This document shows positions 16,277 to 24,480 of a stretch of DNA of 64,000 nt, piece after piece. The DNA is from Oleiharenicola lentus. Lineage in GTDB: Bacteria; Verrucomicrobiota; Verrucomicrobiia; Opitutales; Opitutaceae. The notes below the pieces were generated by a model, which was not told the origin of the DNA, did no database searches, and was given only the letters and a program-made list of their open reading frames with translations. The translations under genes and the position numbers were made by a program. Where the stretch lies: assembly GCF_004118375.1 (NCBI RefSeq), contig NZ_SDHX01000001.1, positions 1,367,693 to 1,431,692 on the forward strand, read 5' to 3'. How positions within the stretch are numbered: position 1 is the first letter of the stretch; each line of letters begins with the position of its first letter.

Positions 16277-16741
16277 ATGGATTTGAGCCTGCTGAAGCAT
16301 CTTCCTGCCGTGGCCTTCGCACCCGGCCAAGTGGTCATCACCGAGGGCCAGCCGCTGGCCGGCCTGTATTTTCTCGAGAGTGGTGAAGTCGAGGTCCTGA
16401 AGGAGGGCGAGTTGATCGCCGAAGTTTACGAACCGGGCGCGGTGTTCGGCGACATGGCGTTCCTGCTCGGGACCACCCCGACCGCCACGGTGAAGGCGCT
16501 GACCGAGACCGTTTTCCGGCATGTGTCCGATCCGGCGGTGTTTTTTGCGACCACGCCGGGCGTCGCCCTGCATACCGCGACGATCCTCGCCCGGCGGCTC
16601 GACTCGCTCAACCGCTACCTTGTGGACATCAAGCACCAGTTCCGCGACCGGTCGGACCACCTCGGCATGATCGACGAGATGCTCGACGCGCTGATGCACA
16701 AGCACCCGCGCAACATCCCGCGTCGGCCGCAGGATGATTAG
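16277..16741 (+). CDS. cyclic nucleotide-binding domain protein
   Basis: A 154-residue protein consisting of a Crp-type cNMP-binding beta-roll, about residues 1-115 (FAPGQVVITEGQPLAGLYFLESG and the phosphate-cassette region GAVFGDMAFLLGTTPTAT), and a C-terminal helix. There is no DNA-binding HTH, so it is not a transcription factor; it probably reports cAMP or cGMP to another protein. The ATG at 16277 begins MDLSLLKHLPAVAF; upstream in-frame codons are not conserved. It is divergent from the GAF gene. Confidence 0.85.
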   Translation: MDLSLLKHLPAVAFAPGQVVITEGQPLAGLYFLESGEVEVLKEGELIAEVYEPGAVFGDMAFLLGTTPTATVKALTETVFRHVSDPAVFFATTPGVALHTATILARRLDSLNRYLVDIKHQFRDRSDHLGMIDEMLDALMHKHPRNIPRRPQDD

Positions 16742-16758
16742 GGCGGAAAAATCAGAGT

Positions 16759-16842
16759 GTAGCCGCGCTGGAGCGCAGCGACAGCGTGGTTCTGTGTGCG
16801 GCCACGCTTTCATCCCGCCTTGGCGGGACTCACCGTGGTTAC
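16759..16842. repeat. 84-bp intergenic palindrome, family A copy 3
   Basis: Exactly the same length as copy 1 but with the order of internal hairpins inverted: GTAGCCGCGCTGGAGCGC at the left, GCGTGGT/GGCCACGC in the middle and CCCGCC/GGCGGG at the right, ending GTGGTTAC. This suggests independent insertion in opposite orientation. It lies between the convergent cNMP and metallophosphoesterase genes. Confidence 0.7.
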
Positions 16843-16876
16843 CTGTTTCCGGGATCAGGGTTCGAATGGAACCTGA

Positions 16877-17626
16877 CTAGGAGCCAGTTGATTGCGGGGC
16901 TTCGGCGGCATCGAGCGAGACTTCCTCGTCACCCGCCTGTGAAACCCAGCGGGCGGTTCGCCGCTCAAGGTCGAGCTCGATGAAGGCCGGGGGCGCGCCG
17001 GACTGGCGGCCGGGATTGAAAACCCAGGTGCGCCCGACGCGCGCCGCCCAAGCACCACCGCTGCGGAAGGGCGAGTTATGGATATGGCCGGAGAACACAA
17101 AGTCGGGCGCCAACTCGGCGATGGTTTCCACCAGGAAGGCGTCACCCGCGTGGGCCTTGCCGGTCCAGCTGACGCCGACGCCGTCGGGCGGGGCGTGATG
17201 TACCCACAGCCAGGCGCCGGTTGCAGCGGCGCGCTCCGTGCGCAGGAAGGCGCGCATCTTCTCCCGCGTGGCCGGGCCGTCCCACCACGGGCAGACCGAA
17301 AGGCGCAGGCCGTTCAGGTCAACGCCGGCGCCGTCCACGGTGAGACCGGCGGCCCGCACGCGCTGCAGCCAGCGGGCGACATACTCCTGCGACTCGTTCT
17401 TCTCGTCGCCGTCGTGGTTGCCCGAGCAGGCCAGCAGCCGGGTCTTCGCGCTGATGGTGCGAAGGTATTTCACCACGACGGTAATCTGGGAATCCAGGTC
17501 GAGGTGCCCCGCGACATCCAGCAGGTCGCCCGCGATGATCACCACGTCGAAACGCTCCGCCTGCTGCGCAATCCAGTCGAATTGGGGCAGGCTGAAGTGC
17601 AGGTCCGACACGACGAGCAGTTTCAT
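16877..17626 (-). CDS. metallophosphoesterase
   Basis: A 249-residue calcineurin-like phosphoesterase. All metal-binding blocks are present: VVSDLHF at the N-terminus, VIIAGDLLD, CSGNHDGDE, VHHAPP and a C-terminal GHIHNSPF. Two metal ions would be coordinated for phosphoester hydrolysis; the substrate is not evident. The ATG at 17626 directly precedes the beta strand KLLVVSDLH, so the longer in-frame N-terminal reading is rejected. It is divergent from the inositol-monophosphatase-like gene, 131 bp away. Confidence 0.9.
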   Translation of the reverse strand: MKLLVVSDLHFSLPQFDWIAQQAERFDVVIIAGDLLDVAGHLDLDSQITVVVKYLRTISAKTRLLACSGNHDGDEKNESQEYVARWLQRVRAAGLTVDGAGVDLNGLRLSVCPWWDGPATREKMRAFLRTERAAATGAWLWVHHAPPDGVGVSWTGKAHAGDAFLVETIAELAPDFVFSGHIHNSPFRSGGAWAARVGRTWVFNPGRQSGAPPAFIELDLERRTARWVSQAGDEEVSLDAAEAPQSTGS

Positions 17627-17757
17627 GGGGTAGGTGGACCGGACAGAGCCTGTCCCGTGCCAGCGACGCCCGCAATTCCGCCCAGAGGCTTGGGTCGCGC
17701 GGGCAGCGGGGTGTTTCGGAAGTTGATTCGCACGTGCTGATCCCGCAGACCAGCGGC

Positions 17758-18573
17758 ATGCTCCAGCCGGGTTCAATCCTTCCTGCAGTCGCCGCCATCG
17801 CGCGGGGCGCCGGGGACATCATCCTGCGGCATTTCGCCGCGCCGATCCCGATTTCCGGGCGCAAGAGCAGCCGGTCCGATGTCGTGACGGCGGCCGACAC
17901 CGAGGCGGAGGCCTTCATCGTGCGCGAGCTGCTCGCGCGGTTTCCGGATCATCATATCGTGGGCGAAGAGGGCGGCGGACAAGGCGCGTCGGCCGCGTCG
18001 GCGCCGTATCACTGGTTTGTGGACCCGGTGGACGGCACGGTGAACTTTGCGGCGAAGCTCCCTCATTTCTGCACGAGCATCGCGCTCGCCACGGCGGAGC
18101 GCGAACCGCTGCTCGGCGTCGTTTATGATCCCGTGCGCGGAGAGCTCTTCACCGCGGTGGCGGGGCAGGGGGCACAGTTGAACGGACAGCGCATCGGGGT
18201 CACGCTCACGGACAAGTTGAGCGACGCGGTGGTCTCCAGCGGATTCCCCTACGACAAGCATACCAATCCCGACAACAACCTGCGGGAATGGGCGGCTTTC
18301 CTGCAGCACATCCGCGGCGAGCGCCGACTGGGGAGCGCGGCTTTGGACCTGTGCTGGCTCGGCGCCGGCCGGCTCGACGGTTATTGGGAAAAGGATCTCA
18401 AGCCATGGGACGCGATGGCGGGGATGCTCATCGCCCGCGAGGCCGGCGGCATGGTGACGGACTACGCCGGCGGGTCGCATCCGCAGCGGCAGGATCGCGG
18501 GCGCTACGTGGCCAGCAACGGCCGCCTCCACGCGGAGATGCGGGCGGTGCTGGCCTCGGTTGCGGGCGGCTGA
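17758..18573 (+). CDS. inositol monophosphatase family protein
   Basis: A 271-residue member of the Mg-dependent IMPase/SuhB/CysQ phosphatase family. The metal-binding signatures are present: GEEGGGQ, WFVDPVDGTVNF (the catalytic Asp and the main family motif) and WDAMAGMLIAREAGG near the C-terminus. It dephosphorylates a small sugar, inositol or nucleotide phosphate; family alone does not say which. The ATG at 17758 is preferred to an in-frame GTG at 17734 because the fold starts at its LQPGSILPAVAAIARGAG. Confidence 0.9.
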   Translation: MLQPGSILPAVAAIARGAGDIILRHFAAPIPISGRKSSRSDVVTAADTEAEAFIVRELLARFPDHHIVGEEGGGQGASAASAPYHWFVDPVDGTVNFAAKLPHFCTSIALATAEREPLLGVVYDPVRGELFTAVAGQGAQLNGQRIGVTLTDKLSDAVVSSGFPYDKHTNPDNNLREWAAFLQHIRGERRLGSAALDLCWLGAGRLDGYWEKDLKPWDAMAGMLIAREAGGMVTDYAGGSHPQRQDRGRYVASNGRLHAEMRAVLASVAGG

Positions 18574-18708
18574 CAGCAGCGCACCAGACTCAAAGCGGAG
18601 GGTCCGCATCTCTGCGGACCGGGTTAGGCTCGCAGGGACGCGAGCCCTCCCGAAGTGCCATGCCTCCAATCAGGCCAAACTTCGGGCAGTCCCGGAGAGG
18701 CGAGACGT

Positions 18709-19572
18709 TCAACGCGAGCGCGGGGCGCCGCCCTTGCGTTTCATCAACTCGGCGCTGGAACGATCGAGCTGGGCGCGCTCCTCGGGGGTGAGGCTGTGGA
18801 TGCCCGACCGGGCGATTTTGTCGAGGAGGGCATCCACATCGGCCATGCCCTGGGCGGTGATCGGCGCAGCGGTGCGGGGTTTCTCCGGGGCTTGGCCGGG
18901 CAGAACCTTGAACTTCGGGCCACGGAGGCGGGCAAAGGGGTTGGGGATTTTGGGCAGCGTGAAGCGGCCCTGCTCGTAGCGCACGTAGCCGTGCGCGAAG
19001 CCGGCTCCTGCCCAGAGCGAGAGCAGGCTCGGCAGATCACGGTTGGCCAGGTGGATCAGGGAGTAGATGGCGACCAGAACCCAGGCCAGCCACTTGGCCA
19101 GGATGTTGAAGAAGAAGGGCGCGGAAGGATACAGCGTGGCGAAGGCGATGAAGACGCCGAACGATCCGGTCTGCCCGCTGATGCTCTGTTTCCAGCCGAA
19201 CAGACCGAGAACCGTGAACAGCACCGGCGTCAGCAGGTAGAGTCCGGCGTAGAGCTGGAGAAAGATGCGGCGTCCGAAGAATTTCTCCACCTCGCGCCCG
19301 AACCACACGAGCATGAACATATCGATCACGAACCAGAGGCTCGGGGCGTTCACCAGGCCGTAGGTGAACACCCGCCACACCTGGCCGCGCAGGACTTCCG
19401 TGGCGGTGAACGGCAACCACTCGAACGGGGCGCTCACCCGGAGCGCGAGACAGGTGGTCGTCACCAGCATCGACAAGACATAGCCGAGCACGATGACATG
19501 CGGCGAATACAGCGGGTATTCGCCGATATGGAGCACGGGGCGGGTCTGGTCGCTGGGATCGAAGCGGATCAT
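18709..19572 (-). CDS. rhomboid-family membrane protein, probably inactive (pseudo-rhomboid)
   Basis: A 287-residue protein with six or so membrane helices at residues 25-180 and a soluble C-terminal tail with a helical region from about residue 240. It keeps the rhomboid features WR..T (VWRVFTYGLVN) and a late His (FAHGYV). The catalytic GxSG serine is replaced by GQTG, so the catalytic Ser/His pair appears broken. Such rhomboid pseudoproteases bind membrane clients without cleaving them. The ATG at 19572 is chosen; an in-frame TTG lies upstream at 19617. If Ser137 (one residue after GQTG) served instead, activity would need testing. Confidence 0.75.
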   Translation of the reverse strand: MIRFDPSDQTRPVLHIGEYPLYSPHVIVLGYVLSMLVTTTCLALRVSAPFEWLPFTATEVLRGQVWRVFTYGLVNAPSLWFVIDMFMLVWFGREVEKFFGRRIFLQLYAGLYLLTPVLFTVLGLFGWKQSISGQTGSFGVFIAFATLYPSAPFFFNILAKWLAWVLVAIYSLIHLANRDLPSLLSLWAGAGFAHGYVRYEQGRFTLPKIPNPFARLRGPKFKVLPGQAPEKPRTAAPITAQGMADVDALLDKIARSGIHSLTPEERAQLDRSSAELMKRKGGAPRSR

Positions 19573-19659
19573 GCGAGTAATCTGAATCAGGATGCGGCCG
19601 CGGGTTGATTTCCGCAAGCGCGGGATGCCTCCGGGGAGGACTGGGCGGCCAAGTTGGCC

Positions 19660-20088
19660 TCAGCCGAGCTCGGCGCGGATCTTGGCGCCCAAGGCGGCAT
19701 ACTCCTCGACGGAGAGCAGGACCTTCGGGTCGGGCATCATCGTGAAGGTCGTGCCCCAGGCCGGACCGTCCACGTATTTGGGCACGAGATGAACGTGCAG
19801 GTGGGGAAGCTTGTCGGAATAGGCGCCGTAGTTGATCTTGGCCGCGCCCATCGCGGTGCGGATGGCCTTGGCGGCGCGGGCGACATCCGCCGTGAACTTC
19901 GCCAGCTCGACCTCGGGCAGTTCGTAGAGTTCGTTGACGTGGCCGTGAAAGGCGACGATGCAGCGACCACGGTAGGTTTGTTCCTTGAACAGGTAGAGCG
20001 TCGAGACCGAGAGCGGCGCCAGCTCGATCATGAGGTCGTGCAGCCGCTGATCTTTGCGGCAATAGAAACAGTCGGGGAGGGTGCTCAT
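19660..20088 (-). CDS. HIT-family nucleotide-binding protein
   Basis: A 142-residue histidine-triad protein. The signature HxHxHxx is seen in LPHLHVHLVPKY; the middle His is the nucleophile. A CFYC pair near the N-terminus may bind zinc, as in many family members. HIT proteins hydrolyse or transfer nucleotidyl groups, for example from dinucleoside polyphosphates or AMP-lysine-like adducts. It lies downstream of sucD but beyond a clear terminator, so it probably has its own promoter. Confidence 0.9.
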   Translation of the reverse strand: MSTLPDCFYCRKDQRLHDLMIELAPLSVSTLYLFKEQTYRGRCIVAFHGHVNELYELPEVELAKFTADVARAAKAIRTAMGAAKINYGAYSDKLPHLHVHLVPKYVDGPAWGTTFTMMPDPKVLLSVEEYAALGAKIRAELG

Positions 20089-20115
20089 GGGGTATTGTCA
20101 GACGGGGTGAGGCGG

Positions 20116-20143
20116 AAAAAAGGCCGGACATGGTTGTCCGGCC
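20116..20143 (-). terminator. Rho-independent terminator after sucCD
   Basis: Perfect stem GGCCGGAC/GTCCGGCC (20122-20143, loop of six) with a run of A residues at 20116-20121 on the + strand, which is a U-run in the minus-strand transcript. It lies 25 bases past the sucD stop and is a strong end for the sucC-sucD transcript. Confidence 0.85.
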
Positions 20144-20167
20144 CAGAATATAGAATTACGAAATGGC

Positions 20168-21091
20168 TTACGCCAGCTTCGCGCCACGGGCTTGGGCGGC
20201 GCGGATCAGGGCGTCGGCCATGTCGGACGGGGTGACGGCGCACTCGATGCCGCACTCCTTGAAGACGGCGATCTTGGCGGCGGCGGTGTCCTCGGCTCCG
20301 CCAACGACGGCGCCGGCGTGGCCCATGCGGCGGCCCGCGGGGGCGGTGGCGCCGGCGATGAAGCCCGCGACGGGCTTCTTGCAGTTGGCCTTGATCCAGC
20401 GCGCGGCCTCGACCTCGGCGTTGCCGCCGATCTCGCCGATCATGATGATGCCCCAGGTCTCGGGGTCGTCGTTGAACATCTTGATGACGTCGAGGTGCGA
20501 CGTGCCGTTGACCGGGTCGCCGCCGATGCCGACGGAGGTGGTCTGGCCTAGGCCTTTGGACGTGAGCTGGAACACGGCTTCGTAGGTGAGGGTGCCGGAG
20601 CGGGAGACGACGCCGACGTGGCCCTTCTTGTGAATGTAGCCGGGGGCGATGCCGATGCGGCAGCCGCCGGTGGAGTCCTTGCCGGTGCCGGGCGTGACGA
20701 GGCCGGGGCAGTTGGGCCCGATGAGACGGGTCTTCTTGCCGGCCATGGCGCGCTTGGCGGCGATCATGTCGCGGATCGGAATGCCCTCGGTGATTGCTAC
20801 CACGAGGTCGAGACCGGCGTCGGCGCCCTCGAGGATGGCGTCGGCCGCGAAGGGCGGCGGTACAAACACGGCGGAGACGGTGGCGCCGGTGGCGGCGACG
20901 GCGTCGGCGACGGTGTTGAAGATCGGGACCTTGTGGCCGTTGTGCTCGAAGAACTGGCCACCCTTGCCGGGCGTGACGCCGGCGGCGATCGTGGTGCCGT
21001 AGTCGAGGGAGAGCTTGGTGTGGCGTCCGCCGAACTCGCCGGTGATGCCCTGGACGAGGACCTTGGTTTCAGGAGTGATGAGAATGGACAT
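20168..21091 (-). CDS. sucD: succinate-CoA ligase alpha subunit
   Basis: A 307-residue alpha subunit of the TCA-cycle enzyme that makes ATP or GTP from succinyl-CoA. It has the N-terminal CoA-binding domain ([13 protein letters not shown] and a [15 protein letters not shown] segment) and the phosphohistidine loop [17 protein letters not shown]. Length is normal. It follows sucC on the minus strand; between the two genes lies a 73-bp inverted repeat with 24-bp perfect arms. A terminator follows. Confidence 0.97.
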   Translation of the reverse strand: MSILITPETKVLVQGITGEFGGRHTKLSLDYGTTIAAGVTPGKGGQFFEHNGHKVPIFNTVADAVAATGATVSAVFVPPPFAADAILEGADAGLDLVVAITEGIPIRDMIAAKRAMAGKKTRLIGPNCPGLVTPGTGKDSTGGCRIGIAPGYIHKKGHVGVVSRSGTLTYEAVFQLTSKGLGQTTSVGIGGDPVNGTSHLDVIKMFNDDPETWGIIMIGEIGGNAEVEAARWIKANCKKPVAGFIAGATAPAGRRMGHAGAVVGGAEDTAAAKIAVFKECGIECAVTPSDMADALIRAAQARGAKLA

Positions 21092-21110
21092 TTTAGGAAA
21101 GGAGTTTTGG

Positions 21111-21183
21111 GCCCACGGAACACACGGAATACACAGAAGAAATTCAGGGTTTGGTTTCGGTGTATTCCGTGTGTTCCGTGGGC
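21111..21183. repeat. 24-bp perfect inverted repeat between sucC and sucD
   Basis: Arms at 21111-21134 and 21160-21183 are perfect 24-base reverse complements (opening GCCCACGGAACACACGGAAT); the loop is 25 bases. It would form a very stable mRNA hairpin between cistrons of the same operon. Similar CCACGAA-CACACGAA-type strings occur at 29727-29760 and 45272-45312, so it belongs to a dispersed family. Confidence 0.85.
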
Positions 21184-21190
21184 AAATTAT

Positions 21191-22375
21191 TTAGGCGACG
21201 AGTTTGACGATCTTCTGGGCGGCGTCGGCCATGGTGTCGGCGGAGTCGATCTTCAGGCCGGACTCGGCGAGGGTCTTCTTGCCGGCGGCGACGTTGTTGC
21301 CCTCGAGGCGGACGACGAGCGGGATCTTGAGCGTGAGCTCGCGGGCCGCGGCGACGACGCCGGTGGCGATCGTGTTGCAGTCCATGATGCCGCCGAAGAT
21401 GTTCACGAGGATGCCCTTCACGTTGGGGTCGGTGAGGATGATCTTGAAGGCCGCGGTGACCTGGTCCTTGGAGGCGCCGCCGCCGACGTCGAGGAAGTTG
21501 GCCGGGCTGCCGCCAAAGTGCTTGATGATGTCCATCGTGCTCATGGCGAGGCCGGCGCCGTTGACGAGGCAGGCGATGTTGCCGTCGAGGGCGATGTAGG
21601 AGAGCGAGTATTTCGAGGCCTCGATTTCCTTGGGGTCTTCCTCGTTGAGGTCGCGGAGGGCGACGATCTCGGGGTGGCGGAAGAGTGCGTTGTCGTCGAA
21701 GGAGACCTTGGCGTCGAGGGCTAGCACCTGGCCGGTGGGGGTGGTGATGAGGGGGTTGACCTCGACCATGGCGGCGTCGGTTTCCCAGAACATCCTGTAG
21801 AGGGCCGGGATGAGCTTCACCGCGTTCTTGAAATAATCACCGGTGAGGCCGAGACGGAAGGCCAGCTCGCGGGCCTGGTAGCCCTGGAGACCGACGGCGG
21901 GATCGACGACGATCTTGAAGATCTTCTCCGGGGTCTCGTGGGCGACCTTCTCGATCTCGACGCCGCCCTCGGTGGAGGCGACGATGACCGGGCGGGATGT
22001 CACGCGGTCGAGGAGGATGGCGAGGTAGTATTCCTTCTGGATGTCGCAGGCCTGGGTGAAATAGACGGTCTGGACCTTGCGGCCGGCGGGGCCGGTCTGG
22101 GCGGTGACGAGGGTGTTGTTGAACATCCGGTTCGCCAGCTCAAGGGCCTCGGCCTTGGTCTTGGCGAACTTCACGCCGCCCTTGAAGCCGTCGGTGAAGG
22201 TGCCCTTGCCGCGGCCGCCCGCGTGGATCTGGGACTTGACGATGATGGGGCCTTCGTGGCCGAGGGTGGCGAGCGCCGACTCGAACTCGGCGGGGGTGCG
22301 GGCAGCGACGCCCCGGGGGACGGCGACGCCGTATTTTTCAAAGAGGGCCTTGGCCTGATACTCGTGAATGTTCAT
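21191..22375 (-). CDS. sucC: succinate-CoA ligase beta subunit
   Basis: A 394-residue beta subunit with an N-terminal ATP-grasp domain ([17 protein letters not shown] and [10 protein letters not shown], the nucleotide-binding loops) and a C-terminal CoA-ligase flavodoxin-like domain ([17 protein letters not shown]). It pairs with SucD encoded 99 bases downstream. The start ATG at 22375 is the highly conserved MNIHEY; upstream in-frame codons ([10 protein letters not shown]) are not. Confidence 0.97.
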   Translation of the reverse strand: MNIHEYQAKALFEKYGVAVPRGVAARTPAEFESALATLGHEGPIIVKSQIHAGGRGKGTFTDGFKGGVKFAKTKAEALELANRMFNNTLVTAQTGPAGRKVQTVYFTQACDIQKEYYLAILLDRVTSRPVIVASTEGGVEIEKVAHETPEKIFKIVVDPAVGLQGYQARELAFRLGLTGDYFKNAVKLIPALYRMFWETDAAMVEVNPLITTPTGQVLALDAKVSFDDNALFRHPEIVALRDLNEEDPKEIEASKYSLSYIALDGNIACLVNGAGLAMSTMDIIKHFGGSPANFLDVGGGASKDQVTAAFKIILTDPNVKGILVNIFGGIMDCNTIATGVVAAARELTLKIPLVVRLEGNNVAAGKKTLAESGLKIDSADTMADAAQKIVKLVA

Positions 22376-22579
22376 GGGAAAGAGGACCTGACTTTTAGCC
22401 ACAAAGGCCGGGCAATTGACACAAAAAAGCGCGGCCCGCGGCGGAGTCGCCAAGCGGGGCCCGGCGGGTGGGGCGGCAGGGGGTGGTCGGACAGTTCATC
22501 TATGCCCGGAGTGACGGCCATGACACGCGGCGCGGCAAGGGAGGATTGCCATCGGAGGGCCAAAGGCCAAGATCCGCGC

Positions 22580-23077
22580 ATGCAATCGCATGAGCTGCTC
22601 AAGGAGGTCCTGAAGAAAACCAGCGCGAAGCAGATTTCGGCCGACATGGGCCTGTCGCTTTCGCTCATTTACAAGTGGGCCGAGCCGCCGCAGGACGAGA
22701 CCGGCAGCGGCGCCAACAACCCGCTCGACCGCATCGAGCAGCTGCTGCGCATCACCAACGATACGCGCATCGCCCAGTGGGTGTGCGAGCGTGCCGGCGG
22801 CTTCTTCATCACGAACCCCAAGGCCAAGCCGCATCCCTACCAATTGATTCCGCTCACGAACAGCATCGTGCAGGAATTTGCCGACATGCTGGGTGTGATC
22901 GCGGTCGCGGCGGCCGACAATGCGATCTCCAAGGACGAGGCGAAAGCGATCCGTCGCCGCTGGGAAGACCTGAAATCCGTGACCGAGGGTTTCGTGCACA
23001 GCTGCGAGGAGGGGAATTTCGGTGCGCTGCAGGCCGCGGCCATTACGAAGCCTGATGCGGCCAAGCCGCGCGATTAG
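22580..23077 (+). CDS. small HTH protein resembling phage CII-type regulators
   Basis: A 165-residue protein with an N-terminal helix-turn-helix (LKEVLKKTSAKQISADMG followed by LSLIYKWAE) and an all-helical remainder with NPLDRIEQLLRITND. The HTH, short helices and an acidic C-terminal region resemble the CII-like regulators seen in phages and chromosomes; family identity is tentative. No phage genes are nearby, so it seems to be a chromosomal regulator. It is divergent from sucC, and the sigma-54-type promoter of the urea cluster lies just downstream. Confidence 0.6.
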   Translation: MQSHELLKEVLKKTSAKQISADMGLSLSLIYKWAEPPQDETGSGANNPLDRIEQLLRITNDTRIAQWVCERAGGFFITNPKAKPHPYQLIPLTNSIVQEFADMLGVIAVAAADNAISKDEAKAIRRRWEDLKSVTEGFVHSCEEGNFGALQAAAITKPDAAKPRD

Positions 23078-23166
23078 TTCGTGTTGAGTTTGGCGGCGCG
23101 GAGGCGCGTCGGGCAAGCGGTTGAACCCGAAAGCGGCCGGGTGTTTTCACTCGGAGAATCACCAGG

Positions 23167-23183
23167 GATGAAAACATTTCATC
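23167..23183. promoter_or_regulatory. palindrome upstream of sigma-54-type promoter (candidate activator site)
   Basis: GATGAAAACATTTCATC is a perfect 7-3-7 inverted repeat. It ends about 59 bp before the -24/-12 element at 23242, in the usual range of enhancer sites for sigma-54 activators. Another repeat, GAGCCC (23211-23216) with GGGCTC (23228-23233), lies between. It does not match the enteric NtrC consensus, so the protein that binds it is unknown. Confidence 0.4.
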
Positions 23184-23241
23184 ACCCGCTGGGGTTTCAA
23201 TGAATCGTTTGAGCCCGTTATGACAATGGGCTCGTTTCGGG

Positions 23242-23258
23242 CTGGCAGGGGAGTTGCT
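23242..23258 (+). promoter_or_regulatory. sigma-54 (-24/-12) promoter of the urea cluster
   Basis: CTGGCAGGGGAGTTGCT matches YTGGCACGrNNNTTGCW at every defined position except one (C to G in the -24 element), with the invariant GG and GC correctly spaced. It is 77 bp upstream of the porin ATG and on the coding strand of the urt/ure genes. Sigma-54 promoters are typical of nitrogen-limitation regulons. The match is strong, but function is inferred. Confidence 0.65.
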
Positions 23259-23334
23259 GAATCAGCGGCGGACGCAACGGGCGGCATTTGCCCGGCGGTC
23301 CGCAACACAAACCCAGCAAAAACCTACTGCACTC

Positions 23335-24327
23335 ATGACCAAGCAATCCTTCCGTCTCGCGGGATGGGCCTCCGCCCTCCTGGCTCTCGCCGCCACGGCC
23401 CAGGCCGAGGTGAAGTTGAACGAAAACTTCTCCGTCTCCGGCTACATCAGCGGTTCGGCCGCCTACACCGAGTGGGACAACGGCACCGCCGGTGACACCG
23501 ACGACTCCTTCATGGATGTGGATTCGGTCAAGCTGCAGTCCACCGCCACCTTTGAGAAGACCACCGGCACGATCAGCCTGCACACCTTCACGAGCCACGA
23601 CCCCGTCGTGCTCGATGCGTATGCCACCTACACGATCGATTCCGGCACCACGGTCACCGTCGGCAAGTTCCTCAGCTGGCTCGGCTATGAGGCCTTCGAT
23701 TATCCGAACATGCTGCAGATCTCCTACGCCAACGACTTCTCCGGCTTCATCCCCGCCTATCACTCCGGCGTGAAGATGGAGTACACGGCCGAGGGCGTGA
23801 CCGGCGGCTTCGCCGTGCTCGATTCCGTCTATGGCCCGACCTACTACAAGGGTGACGGCGACCTCGACAACGGCGCCGGCTTCGAAGGCTACCTGAAGTT
23901 CACCCAGGGTGACTCCAGCCTCTTCGCGGCCATCGCCTATGACGGCGGTGTCGCCGGCAGCGAGGACAACCGCACGACCTTCGACATCTGGGGCCAGACC
24001 AAGGTCGGCAGCACCACGCTCGCCGCGGAATACTGCTACTCGAAGCTCGATTCCGCCGCCGGCGACGCCGACGGCTACTTCTGGCTGCTCCTCGCCATGG
24101 CCCCGCTGAACGACAAGTGGACCCTCACCGGCCGTCTCTCCGGCGGCGAGAACGAGGCCGTCGCCGTGACCACCTCGACCCCGACCTTCTTCAAGGCCAC
24201 CATCTCCCCGGCCGTGACCGTGACGCCGAACCTCGGCGTGCTGTTCGAATACAGCTACACGAAATACGACGACTTCTCCACCGAGAGCGCCTCGTTCTTC
24301 GGCGCGCAGGTCATCTTCAAGTTCTAA
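23335..24327 (+). CDS. outer-membrane beta-barrel porin associated with urea uptake
   Basis: A 330-residue secreted protein. A signal peptide (residues 1-24, ending ATAQA) is followed by alternating amphipathic strands (NFSVSGYISGSAAYTEW, TTVTVGKFLSW) and an aromatic C-terminal strand ending VIFKF, the usual outer-membrane insertion signature. It resembles the beta-barrel porin-2/OmpL-like group often found beside nitrogen-uptake genes. The ATG at 23335 is preferred to an in-frame upstream start because it gives a clean signal peptide. It would let urea cross the outer membrane for UrtA. The sigma-54-type promoter is 77 bp upstream. Confidence 0.85.
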   Translation: MTKQSFRLAGWASALLALAATAQAEVKLNENFSVSGYISGSAAYTEWDNGTAGDTDDSFMDVDSVKLQSTATFEKTTGTISLHTFTSHDPVVLDAYATYTIDSGTTVTVGKFLSWLGYEAFDYPNMLQISYANDFSGFIPAYHSGVKMEYTAEGVTGGFAVLDSVYGPTYYKGDGDLDNGAGFEGYLKFTQGDSSLFAAIAYDGGVAGSEDNRTTFDIWGQTKVGSTTLAAEYCYSKLDSAAGDADGYFWLLLAMAPLNDKWTLTGRLSGGENEAVAVTTSTPTFFKATISPAVTVTPNLGVLFEYSYTKYDDFSTESASFFGAQVIFKF

Positions 24328-24359
24328 TCCGGTCCGCTGACGCGGCCGTCCTCCCTCCC

Positions 24360-24382
24360 GCGGCGATCTTGAAAATCGCCGC
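24360..24382. terminator. stem-loop after the porin gene
   Basis: GCGGCGAT and ATCGCCGC pair perfectly around a 7-base loop, 33 bases past the porin stop. No T-run follows, so it is more likely to stabilise the porin mRNA 3' end than to terminate fully; urtA follows 98 bases later. Confidence 0.45.
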
Positions 24383-24480
24383 GCCGGAGCGGGCCGCTGT
24401 TTGAATCCCCGCCGCCGGCGCGCGCTGATCCGCCGCGCCGTCCGGCCCACGCCTCAAAAACATTTTTTCCGTCACACACC

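Noticed and set aside
22580-23077. Prophage remnant suggested by the CII-like regulator
   Set aside because: No other phage-type gene, attachment site or composition change is nearby; TCA and urea genes flank it directly.
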